In this document: positions 1 to 6,107 of the stretch, piece by piece | Layout of the letters: each line of letters begins with the position of its first letter | Numbering within the stretch: the stretch's first letter is position 1 | Assembly: GCA_017652715.1 (NCBI GenBank) | Contig: JAGCAL010000077.1 | Span: forward strand, 1 to 6,398 | Direction of reading: 5' to 3' | DNA length: 6,398 nucleotides | DNA from: Candidatus Saccharimonadota bacterium | GTDB taxonomy: Bacteria; Patescibacteriota; Saccharimonadia; Saccharimonadales; Saccharimonadaceae | The notes under the pieces: generated by a model | Seen by the model: only the letters and a program-made list of their open reading frames with translations | What the model was told of the DNA's origin: nothing | The model's database searches: none | Translations under genes and position numbers: made by a program

Positions 1-1031
1 ACTGGTTTATAAACGAAAATGACGCAAATGGTAACGGTACTGGGCCCAACGCTGGCTACCATATCTATGGTCCCAACGAAACGATTAGCTTTACTGCTGG
101 GCAATACTCTAATCCTAACTCGGGTCTAGCTCTTTATGCTGTTTGGGTACCAAGTGCTGGCGACCTCCAGACCTTTACCTGTCCAGATAATTCTACTATG
201 CCAATAGGAAGAGTTACTGCCCTGAAAGACCAAAGAGATAACAACGTATATACCGTAGCAAAACTAGCCGACAGTAAATGTTGGATGACGGAAAACTTAA
301 GACTAGACAACGACGCAGCGCATAACTCGGATGGGGTGCTAGCTCGGGGCTACAACTCTAGCTTCATTGGGCTAGCCGACCCAGAGACTGCCAACTTCTC
401 CAGTTCGACAGCAAATAGTCTATATAGTACGGATGGCTCTACTGCTGCTCCGGCTATTACTGGATATAACACCAGTTATCGTTTTCCGCGTTACAATAAC
501 CAGAACACAAATGACCCAGCTACCAATATGACCGCCTGGGATCATAACTCTAACACTTACTCCGCAGGTAACTACTATACCTGGCCTGCGGCTATTGCGG
601 ATACCTCAAAATATAGCACTCGCAACCAGTCGGTAATTATCACCTCGCTTTGTCCCACCGGCTGGAGTTTACCAAAAGGTGGGGATAAATCAAATGAAGC
701 TAATAATGATTTCTGGTTGCTCATTGTAGACGGCATCAATGAAGGCATAAAGCCGGCCAACTATGATAGCAGTACATGGCCATACTTCACCAACACTAAT
801 GACGAAACCGAAGTAATTAATAAACTCAGAGGCTACCCTAATAACTTTATCTACTCCGGCAGATTCGTGGGCTCGTCAGCGTCATCTAGGGGGCACGACG
901 GCTATTACTGGGCTGACGCCGTACAAAATGAAATCTATTCATTTACCTTGTCTATAAGCGGTGGCGCAGTCTACCCTGGTAACGAAGACGATTATAAGAA
1001 CTACGGCTTATCTATTAGATGTACACAGTAG
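1..1031 (+). CDS. Partial surface protein: end of InlB-type repeat plus FISUMP domain (5' end outside window)
   Basis: The frame is open from base 3 (first complete codon) to the TAG at 1029-1031, giving 342 visible residues. The gene starts upstream of the window, and the ATG at 198 is an internal Met with no Shine-Dalgarno site. Visible residues 1-50 end in ALYAVWVP, the usual close of an InlB B-repeat (Listeria-Bacteroides repeat). From about residue 66 comes a FISUMP domain (Fibrobacter succinogenes major paralogous domain): the block around RDNNVYTVAKLADSKCWMTE (78-97), then CPTGW (217-221), YYWAD (301-305) and the closing GLSIRCTQ. Four cysteines (60, 93, 217, 340) could form two disulfides, which fits an exported protein. 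The sequence is rich in Asn, Ser, Thr and Tyr, as expected for a surface protein. Members of this style are common as paralogues in Saccharibacteria and may take part in adhesion to the host bacterium, but that role is inference. No signal peptide or anchor can be judged because the N-terminus is missing, and there is no C-terminal sorting motif. Confidence 0.85.
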   Translation, partial: WFINENDANGNGTGPNAGYHIYGPNETISFTAGQYSNPNSGLALYAVWVPSAGDLQTFTCPDNSTMPIGRVTALKDQRDNNVYTVAKLADSKCWMTENLRLDNDAAHNSDGVLARGYNSSFIGLADPETANFSSSTANSLYSTDGSTAAPAITGYNTSYRFPRYNNQNTNDPATNMTAWDHNSNTYSAGNYYTWPAAIADTSKYSTRNQSVIITSLCPTGWSLPKGGDKSNEANNDFWLLIVDGINEGIKPANYDSSTWPYFTNTNDETEVINKLRGYPNNFIYSGRFVGSSASSRGHDGYYWADAVQNEIYSFTLSISGGAVYPGNEDDYKNYGLSIRCTQ

Positions 1032-1058
1032 GTCCTCTTACTAAGAACCCTCAACGAA

Positions 1059-1083
1059 TATCAGCTACCTAGTTTGGCTGATA
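1059..1083 (+). terminator. Hairpin downstream of the FISUMP gene, weak terminator candidate
   Basis: TATCAGC (1059-1065) pairs perfectly with GCTGATA (1077-1083). A U-G and an A-U pair extend it inward to 9 bp around a 7-base loop. It lies 27 bases after the stop codon. The following bases (CTTATAATGA) are not a proper U-run and the stem is AT-rich, so intrinsic termination would be weak. It may be a 3'-end stabilising hairpin or a rho-type stop region. Nothing else on the plus strand between 1032 and 1146 looks like a terminator. Confidence 0.35.
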
Positions 1084-1105
1084 CTTATAATGACGAACAA
1101 TCGCT

Positions 1106-1132
1106 AAAACAAAAAAACGCGCCAATGCGCGC
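1106..1132 (-). terminator. Intrinsic terminator after tRNA-Leu and the minus-strand cluster
   Basis: Read on the minus strand, CGCGC (1131-1127) - ATTG - GCGCG (1122-1118) forms a 5-bp all-GC stem with a tetraloop, lengthened by one G-U pair, and is followed by TTTTTTTGTTTT (1117-1106). This is a textbook rho-independent terminator, 14 bases past the 3' end of the tRNA. It would end both tRNA-Leu transcripts and any read-through from the uvrC-secG-SBP cluster, since no terminator separates them. On the plus strand no U-run follows the stem, so it is not bidirectional. Confidence 0.85.
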
Positions 1133-1146
1133 ATCCTAAAAATCCT

Positions 1147-1236
1147 TGGTGCGCCCGACTGGATTTGAACCAGCACAGCTCTAAAACGGCCACTACCACC
1201 TCAAGGTAGCGTGTCTACCAATTCCACCACAGGCGC
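1147..1236 (-). tRNA. tRNA-Leu (anticodon GAG)
   Basis: This is a 90-base class II tRNA. The acceptor stem is GCGCCTG with CGGGCGC (one U-G pair), followed by discriminator A and an encoded CCA (1149-1147). The anticodon stem is CTACC/GGTAG around loop TTGAGGT, with anticodon GAG at 1202-1200, which reads CUC and CUU leucine codons. The D-arm contains TTGGTAGA, the T-arm is GCTGG-TTCAAAT-CCAGT, and the long variable arm of about 17 bases is expected for Leu. It lies 28 bases after the stop of the SBP gene on the same strand, has its own promoter in that gap and ends in a strong terminator. Confidence 0.97.
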
Positions 1237-1244
1237 GTATAACC

Positions 1245-1253
1245 ATTATACCA
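1245..1253 (-). promoter_or_regulatory. Extended -10 promoter of tRNA-Leu
   Basis: The minus strand reads TGG-TATAAT (1253-1245), a perfect -10 hexamer with the TGn extension. The -35 position, which lies in the last codons of the SBP gene, has only a poor match, so the extended -10 probably carries the promoter. The usual 6-base spacing puts +1 at 1238 (A), only 2 bases before the mature tRNA 5' end. Transcription from the upstream cluster could also reach the tRNA. Confidence 0.7.
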
Positions 1254-1264
1254 CAGATTGTACG

Positions 1265-3001
1265 TTATGGTGTTTTATTTTTTGTCGCTTTATTAACCGC
1301 CCAGTCACTAACATCAACGAACCGGTCGAGCGCGGTTACTAGTCTAACGTTATTTCCAAAAGTCCGCACGTTTTTATTATAGAAGTAAGTTAAATTCGGC
1401 CGATAAACCCCAATCGCTGGCACATCAGTTACCCAATACTCCAGGAATTTCTCATATTTCTTTACTCTAACCTCCTCATCAAGCGTATCGCGCGCCCCTA
1501 AAAGCAAATCATCAACCAGCGCGTTGCGGTAGTTCGATAAATTCAAACCGATTGTCGAGGCTTGCGACGAATGGTAATACGGCAGAAGATCCGGGTCCGC
1601 CCCTAGCTCAACCTCGTAAACTAGAATATCATAACTTCTCTTCGAGATAATCTCGTTAATAAACTCTTTCCCCTCCTCATATTTCGAAACCTCAACCTCA
1701 ATCCCGAGCCCGCGTAGCTCCTCCGCAATACTCTCAGCAACATCCGGCAAATAACCAGTATTTACCGTCGCGAGGTCAAGATGAAGCGGCGTATCGCCGA
1801 GCAGTTCCTGGATTTTCGTTTTCGCCACCTCGAGATCATAGCCCGGAATTCCTGGATAATTAGTCAGACTAATCTGAGAATCAACCAGCGGATAATTAAT
1901 CTCCCCAGTATCCGGAGCCGACTCGCGCACTTTCGCGAGATTAATTCCCTGCCGAATCGCGGCCCGAAGCTCCGTATTACTTAAAGAATTATTCCGCGTG
2001 TTAAAGAAGATAAAGGCTCCAGAATTTAAAAGCGAACTTTTCTGGTTAAACTGTTCCGAAGAAACCTCTTTTATATCGTTTCCGGAAAGCTCCGCCGTCG
2101 CTGTCACGGTCCCGCTATTTACGGCCTTAATTATTGACTTCTTATCGTCGTAAGTATGTATCGCGAAAGTATTAAGCAGAGGACTCCCGCCATAATAATC
2201 CGGATTCGCCGATAGGTAAAATATCGACTCATGACTATTCGGAATCGGCTGCATAGCGTTAAAGCTGAAAGCCCCCGAAGTAATCGGCGCGCTCGAAAAA
2301 TCATTCTCGATTAAATTCTTCGGATCAACCTCTCCTAAAATATGCTCCGGCACAACCGGAAAATTAAGTGCCGAAATAAAATCAGCATACGAAGTCGGTA
2401 GCGTAAAGACGATCCTTCCATTCTCATCCTCGGAAACCTTCACATTTGCAAGGTTCGTATTATAAATCGTATTAACTAACGGATTTTTGATTAGATTAGC
2501 AGTAAAAATTACGTCCTGATTTGTAATCGGTTCCCCGTCCGACCAAGTCAACCCTTCTTTTAGCTTTACGGTCCAAACTCTACCGTCTTCGTTCGGCGTA
2601 ATTGAACTTGCGAGACCGTTATTCGGGTGTCCAGAATAATCGATTGTCGACAGTGTCGCGAATAATAGCTTACTAAGCACCTTTTCGCTACTCGTCGTCG
2701 CAAAAAGCGGGTTCATGGTTTTTACTTCGCCGACCGTCGCCTCTATATATGTCCCCCCAGAAACAAAAGCGTCTTCGGCATAAGACCGCCCATACCAAAA
2801 CGCCTGGGTCACGGCCAGCATAATTAATGCCGACGCTAAAAGCACCCATTCGAAAATCAAAAGCTTAATATTCTCAATATGAGAAAACCGCCCAATTAAG
2901 TTATCCTTAATATGCTCTTTGCCCTCTTCGCTCGCTCGAATCGTAGCTCGGGAGAACTTCCTGAGGATTTTTTGCCCACGCTTTTTTATTGAATTTGCCA
3001 T
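1265..3001 (-). CDS. Membrane-anchored family-5 extracellular substrate-binding protein (OppA/DppA-like)
   Basis: The protein has 578 residues and belongs to the SBP_bac_5 family, whose members bind peptides or other solutes outside the cell for ABC importers. Residues 1-45 are a basic, charged cytoplasmic segment. Residues 46-68 are one hydrophobic helix with no lipobox Cys and no clear cleavage site, so it probably stays as an N-terminal anchor. The binding domain begins near 82 (GGTYIEATVGEVKTMNPLFA). Family landmarks are LKEGLTWSDGEPITNQDVIF (147-166), SGAFSF (242-247), NPDYYGG (266-272) and GADPDLLPYYHSSQ (467-480). The protein contains no Cys. The start is the only option: the ATG follows the secG stop by 3 bases and the codon before those bases is the in-frame TAG, so translation is probably coupled to secG. 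No permease or ATPase gene is in the window, so the ligand and partner are unknown. Fold assignment is strong; a transport role is inferred from the family. Confidence 0.88.
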   Translation of the reverse strand: MANSIKKRGQKILRKFSRATIRASEEGKEHIKDNLIGRFSHIENIKLLIFEWVLLASALIMLAVTQAFWYGRSYAEDAFVSGGTYIEATVGEVKTMNPLFATTSSEKVLSKLLFATLSTIDYSGHPNNGLASSITPNEDGRVWTVKLKEGLTWSDGEPITNQDVIFTANLIKNPLVNTIYNTNLANVKVSEDENGRIVFTLPTSYADFISALNFPVVPEHILGEVDPKNLIENDFSSAPITSGAFSFNAMQPIPNSHESIFYLSANPDYYGGSPLLNTFAIHTYDDKKSIIKAVNSGTVTATAELSGNDIKEVSSEQFNQKSSLLNSGAFIFFNTRNNSLSNTELRAAIRQGINLAKVRESAPDTGEINYPLVDSQISLTNYPGIPGYDLEVAKTKIQELLGDTPLHLDLATVNTGYLPDVAESIAEELRGLGIEVEVSKYEEGKEFINEIISKRSYDILVYEVELGADPDLLPYYHSSQASTIGLNLSNYRNALVDDLLLGARDTLDEEVRVKKYEKFLEYWVTDVPAIGVYRPNLTYFYNKNVRTFGNNVRLVTALDRFVDVSDWAVNKATKNKTP

Positions 3002-3004
3002 AAC

Positions 3005-3232
3005 CTAAGCCGGAATTAAAAGTATTCCTAAAATTGACGAAACGAAAACTACAGCGGTAATAATAGTAGTAACAAAAAGCGATTTCTCGAGACCGCGACG
3101 TGTAGTATAAAGCTCGCTAGAGCTACCCGAGCCAGACCCGAGCGAAGCGCCACGCTGTTGTAACAAAATCAAGACAATCGTCAGAACCGCTGAAACAAAT
3201 ATAACAATTTCTAAAAATCTTCCGATATCCAT
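3005..3232 (-). CDS. secG: Protein translocase subunit SecG
   Basis: The protein has 75 residues, a normal SecG length. SecG is the small accessory subunit of the SecYEG channel in the cytoplasmic membrane and helps SecA-driven export. Helix 1 spans about 6-25 and ends in the family-typical LLQQRGASLG. A Gly/Ser-rich loop follows (GSGSGSSSE, 32-40), then RRGLEK (45-50), which matches the conserved segment before helix 2, and helix 2 at about 51-73. The start is supported by AGGAG at 3242-3238, 5 bases before the ATG. It follows uvrC by 14 bases and precedes the SBP gene by 3 bases, so the three genes are almost certainly co-transcribed. The neighbouring SBP is itself a Sec substrate, but a direct functional tie is not shown. 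Confidence 0.93.
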   Translation of the reverse strand: MDIGRFLEIVIFVSAVLTIVLILLQQRGASLGSGSGSSSELYTTRRGLEKSLFVTTIITAVVFVSSILGILLIPA

Positions 3233-3237
3233 AATAA

Positions 3238-3242
3238 CTCCT
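3238..3242 (-). promoter_or_regulatory. Shine-Dalgarno site of secG
   Basis: AGGAG followed by TTATT and the ATG. The whole stretch AGGAGTTATTATGGAT is identical, base for base, to the initiation region of the 512-residue membrane protein (6112-6097), and contrasts with uvrC and enolase, which have no such site. Confidence 0.85.
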
Positions 3243-3246
3243 AGAC

Positions 3247-4512
3247 TTATTTTAGCATGTGTTTGCGTTTGAGTAAAGTGTGGTAAGTGATGGCGAAACG
3301 ATGCGACTCCTCGTCTACCCTTGCAATCAGTCTAGCAAGATGCGAATCGTTTTCAAGCGATAATTCCTGAAGCTCGGAACCCTTCGGGATTATTACTCTA
3401 ACCGCCGCCGATTTACTATGGTCTCCAGATTTATCGCGACCCAGTATCGGAATGTGAAGAGGCTCAAGTAGCGGCAAGATTGCATTAACCTGAGTCTTTC
3501 CGCCGTCTAAAATCACTAAATCTGGAAAGTCCCATTCACTATGTTTTAGACGTCGCTCTAGCATCTCCTTCATACTTTTTAAATCGTCATTTTTAGATGT
3601 CCGAATCTTAAACTTACGATATTGGTCACGCGCTGAAACACCGTTGATAAAGACAACCATACTCCCAACCGTATCTTGCCCAGATTGGTGCGAAATATCG
3701 TAACCCTCGATACGGCGCGGCGGTTTCTCGAGACCAAATAAATCTTGTAGTTCTTTTAAAGCCTGGTCGGACGAAATATTTAAAAATTCCTTATCCGAAA
3801 ATACGATTTTCCTCTTTAGCTCCTTTAGTCCGAAAAGTTGGTCACGCGCTTCGGCGGCCAGCTCATAATTCCCTTTCTCGGCCTCCCGATACATGGTCTT
3901 TTCGAGTTCGTGCATTAATTTTTCGCGATCACCCTCGAGATAACGAATTAGTTTACGCAGATTTCTTTTATAATCCTTTGGCGTAGCCTTATCGATTTCA
4001 AGTCCTGGAGTTAGCCCGAGGTCGGTATTCAGTGTTTTTCTGCCAGTATAGGGTTTATCATAATACGGAAAAACCCGGCGCAAAATCCGAAGCGCCCGTT
4101 CTACTGGTGATTTCCCATAAAACGGCCCAATGTAGGTCGCCTTGTCGTCGACTGGTGTGCGCGTAAAAGAAATATAAGGCACTTCAGATTTCATATCGAT
4201 TCGAACAAAGCTTACGTTTTTATCGTCTCGTAGCAGAATATTCCACTTCGGTTTATAGCGCTTTATCATTTCCGATTCAAGAAACAGTGCGTCCATTTCG
4301 GTATCAACGACGATCCAGTCGGTATCGGCGATTTCTGAAACTAAAGCTTCGGTTTTCGGATCCTTAGCGGATTTCTGGAAATACTGCCTGACGCGGTTTT
4401 TTAAAACCGCCGCCTTCCCGACATAGATTATTTTTCCGGCGCTGTTTTTATGAAAATAAACCCCCGGCTGAGCCGGGAGTTTAGCAAGTTTTTGTTTTAA
4501 ATCAACATCCAT
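3247..4512 (-). CDS. uvrC: UvrABC excision nuclease subunit UvrC, short cysteine-free form
   Basis: UvrC makes the two incisions around DNA damage bound by UvrA/UvrB in nucleotide excision repair. From the ATG at 4512 it has 421 residues. The GIY-YIG nuclease comes first: GVY (17-19), IIYVGKA (28-34), R40, and E79 in LFLESEMIKRYKPKWN. The UVR (UvrB-binding) helices lie at about 198-235. The RNase H-like 5' nuclease has the expected catalytic residues D272 (GYDISH), D336 (ILDGGK) and H404 (EESHRFAITYH). It stops at KRKHMLK, where most UvrC proteins of about 600 residues go on to a tandem helix-hairpin-helix; secG follows after 14 bases, so no hidden remainder exists. The segment that usually holds four Fe-S cysteines (about 148-171) has none, and the whole protein lacks Cys. 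An in-frame GTG at 4530 would add 6 residues (MCYNKR), but it overlaps the -10 box and has no ribosome site, so the ATG is preferred. Confidence 0.93.
   Translation of the reverse strand: MDVDLKQKLAKLPAQPGVYFHKNSAGKIIYVGKAAVLKNRVRQYFQKSAKDPKTEALVSEIADTDWIVVDTEMDALFLESEMIKRYKPKWNILLRDDKNVSFVRIDMKSEVPYISFTRTPVDDKATYIGPFYGKSPVERALRILRRVFPYYDKPYTGRKTLNTDLGLTPGLEIDKATPKDYKRNLRKLIRYLEGDREKLMHELEKTMYREAEKGNYELAAEARDQLFGLKELKRKIVFSDKEFLNISSDQALKELQDLFGLEKPPRRIEGYDISHQSGQDTVGSMVVFINGVSARDQYRKFKIRTSKNDDLKSMKEMLERRLKHSEWDFPDLVILDGGKTQVNAILPLLEPLHIPILGRDKSGDHSKSAAVRVIIPKGSELQELSLENDSHLARLIARVDEESHRFAITYHTLLKRKHMLK
4453..4479 (-). terminator. Terminator-like hairpin inside the first codons of uvrC (candidate attenuator)
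   Basis: On the minus strand CTCCCGGC (4479-4472), loop TCA, GCCGGGGG (4468-4461) forms an 8-bp GC-rich stem with one U-G pair, followed directly by TTTATTTT (4460-4453). It starts 33 bases into uvrC, at codon 12, over the LPAQPGVYF motif. The form is that of an intrinsic terminator, but the triloop and interrupted U-run make its strength uncertain, and it may be a by-product of conserved Pro and Gly codons. Confidence 0.4.
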
Positions 4513-4518
4513 TCTCTT

Positions 4519-4547
4519 ATTATAGCACACTTTACCTAAAAAGTCAA
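4519..4547 (-). promoter_or_regulatory. Strong promoter of uvrC-secG-SBP
   Basis: The minus strand has TTGACT (4547-4542), a 17-base spacer, and TATAAT (4524-4519) preceded by TGC, an extended -10. It is the best promoter match in the window. Six bases separate the -10 from the A of the uvrC ATG at 4512, so the predicted +1 is the start codon itself. It lies in the 51-base gap after the 512-residue protein gene, in which no terminator hairpin is seen, so read-through from upstream may add to its output. Confidence 0.85.
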
Positions 4548-4563
4548 GTTATCCCCTGTTTTT

Positions 4564-6102
4564 CTATTCGTAAATCTCGGTTCCGATAGGTAGGTCCTGA
4601 TATTCGAACGGTTCAGATATGTTGATATTGCTCGGATAGGAGAATCCAAGGTCAACCGTTAATGTCGCATCGACACCTTCGACGTCGGTAATGAATAGTA
4701 GTCTCGTAAAGCGGTCCCTATTGTCGATTTCTACATATGCTTCCGGTATCTCCTTCGCTAGTTCTGAGATAGATTCCGTATCTATGTTGTTGCCACTACC
4801 TAGACAGTTCGATAGGTTCTTAACCGGCGTTAAACCATTCGTCGCATCAATAAATGCAGTCAATTTCTTATCGTCAAGGGTTAATTTATAAATCGGATTC
4901 TTCTTACTACTATACGTAATGTTCTCAGTAGAGGACATGACGAAAGGATTTTCCTGATAAAGATTGACTAAATTATCGCGGCTAGAGCTAATATCGCTAG
5001 CGAACCTAGTCAAGCAAGTCAAACTGCCGTCATCATAACCCGAAGTCGTGAGGCTACTAACTGGAATACGGAACCATTGCCCATCAATAGCTTCCGGATT
5101 CTCGGCGAAGGCTTCTAGGAATTCTAGTAGATCATATGAGCTTCCGTAAACTTCCTGCGTTTCGATAGAGAGACAGTCTTCTGCAATCTCGCAATCGGTC
5201 ACCACTAGCGAATCTGTCGTGAGTGTATCGTCCGTCATGAGCGGTTTAATTGGTAAACAATCTTCCCCGTCGGCCCCGCAATCAACTACTGTCGGCTCAT
5301 CGTTCATCATTGTGCTCAGCTTCTCTATCGCTTCCTTAACTCCGTTTAGTCTAATAAACAGATTATCGCTTGTTGCATAGATTTCATCAATCTCTAGTGC
5401 AATCTGCTCACCACTTTCGCGCATCGTCGCCGCAATCGTCGCATCGGTCGAATTAATCATAGTATCTAAAACAATATCACTATCAAGCAAAACATCTACG
5501 CTAGAAAATGGCGAATCTTGGTCGTTTATTTTAAGGCTTATATTCCCGTCAATAGAAATATTCTTTGGCGCCTCATCGCTTGCAAGTTTCTTAAACGCTT
5601 TCGTAATAACGTCACCAGTATTATTATTTAGCATCAGAAGAACTGCCGCTACGGCGCAACCAATCGCGACAAATAGACAAATGATTATTCCGATAATCAA
5701 ACCAGTTTTCTTTTTCTTCGGTTTAGTTTCCGGTTCTGGCGCTTTTTCCATCGGTCTGTCGAGAGGAGCTGGCGCTATTTTTGCCGGCCCGTCGATAGGT
5801 TCCGGTGCTGTTTCTACTGGCTTAATCTCCGGTTCCGGCGCTTTCTCCATCGGTCTATCCATTGGACTCGGATGAATTGGCCTACGAGGTTCTCGCACTA
5901 CTGGATTAACCATATCGTTCATAACCCGGCGTTGTGACGATGGGCGAACTGGCCTTTGGACCGGCCTCTGAATTGGTCTTTGTACCGGCCTCGGCGCTAT
6001 CGGCTCATCCGCTACCGGCGCACCCGATTCCGGCGTAGCCTCGAGTGGCTCGGTCGGATTTGGGTTCAGGGGGTTTGGGGTTTCCCCGAGATTATCATCC
6101 AT
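4564..6102 (-). CDS. Single-pass membrane protein with proline-rich cytoplasmic arm, unknown function
   Basis: 512 residues; I do not recognise a named family. Residues 1-133 are rich in Pro, Glu and Arg and probably disordered, with RPVQRPIQRPVQRPVRP (38-54) and two copies of DRPMEKAPEPE (82-92 and 115-125). KPKKKK (128-132 region) then precedes one transmembrane helix (134-158). The basic flank puts the N-terminal arm inside and residues 159-512 outside. The outer part alternates polar beta-like strands (IDGNISLKIN, ALEIDEIYATSDNLFIRLNG) and has six Cys, including two similar short loops, DCGADGEDCLPI (274-285) and DCEIAEDCLSI (303-313), that could each close by a disulfide. The strand pattern loosely recalls LolA/LppX-like lipid-carrier folds, but that is a guess. 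The start is supported by AAAAGGAG 5 bases before the ATG. It is divergent from enolase and lies 51 bases before uvrC on the same strand, so it may be the first gene of that unit. Confidence 0.85.
   Translation of the reverse strand: MDDNLGETPNPLNPNPTEPLEATPESGAPVADEPIAPRPVQRPIQRPVQRPVRPSSQRRVMNDMVNPVVREPRRPIHPSPMDRPMEKAPEPEIKPVETAPEPIDGPAKIAPAPLDRPMEKAPEPETKPKKKKTGLIIGIIICLFVAIGCAVAAVLLMLNNNTGDVITKAFKKLASDEAPKNISIDGNISLKINDQDSPFSSVDVLLDSDIVLDTMINSTDATIAATMRESGEQIALEIDEIYATSDNLFIRLNGVKEAIEKLSTMMNDEPTVVDCGADGEDCLPIKPLMTDDTLTTDSLVVTDCEIAEDCLSIETQEVYGSSYDLLEFLEAFAENPEAIDGQWFRIPVSSLTTSGYDDGSLTCLTRFASDISSSRDNLVNLYQENPFVMSSTENITYSSKKNPIYKLTLDDKKLTAFIDATNGLTPVKNLSNCLGSGNNIDTESISELAKEIPEAYVEIDNRDRFTRLLFITDVEGVDATLTVDLGFSYPSNINISEPFEYQDLPIGTEIYE
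5729..5859 (-). repeat. Two 32-base direct repeats, 99 bases apart, in the proline-rich coding region
   Basis: Bases 5729-5760 and 5828-5859 match at 29 of 32 positions, with an exact 33-codon offset. They encode the two DRPMEKAPEPE blocks of the membrane protein; the three differences leave the peptide unchanged. The layout fits an in-frame tandem duplication of a 33-residue unit whose middle has since diverged. Confidence 0.8.
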
Positions 6103-6107
6103 AATAA

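Noticed and set aside
198..200. ATG as the start of the FISUMP gene
   Set aside because: The frame is open without a stop back to base 3 and encodes a recognisable InlB-repeat ending (ALYAVWVP) just upstream. No ribosome site precedes 198. The gene is cut by the window edge.
575..760. Minus-strand open frame inside the FISUMP gene
   Set aside because: It is antisense to a clear domain, has no family features and no ribosome site; a shadow of the real gene.
1781..1984. Plus-strand open frame inside the SBP gene
   Set aside because: It is antisense to the conserved binding-protein frame and its peptide is unremarkable.
4513..4530. GTG at 4530 as the uvrC start
   Set aside because: It would add MCYNKR, whose codons are the -10 box itself, and it lies upstream of the predicted +1. 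The ATG at 4512 fits the family N-terminus.
4513..4563. Terminator between the 512-residue protein gene and uvrC
   Set aside because: No stem with a following U-run was found; the TTTTT there belongs to the spacer of the uvrC promoter.
1029..4566. UGA recoding (as in Gracilibacteria/Absconditabacteria), since the five visible stops are TAG or TAA and none is TGA
   Set aside because: The genes contain no in-frame TGA and use GGN codons freely for glycine, so the standard code explains everything; five stops are too few to infer more.
4691..4891. Plus-strand open frame opposite the membrane protein gene
   Set aside because: No Shine-Dalgarno site, no recognisable features and fully antisense to a gene with a supported start.
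5681..5875. Plus-strand open frame with Gly/Ser repeats
   Set aside because: The repeats (GLSxGSGAFSIG type) are only the antisense reading of the Pro/Glu repeats of the real protein.
5729..5994. CRISPR-like or mobile-element repeats
   Set aside because: The repeats are in frame, encode proline-rich peptide units and have no spacer regularity, inverted ends or transposase nearby.
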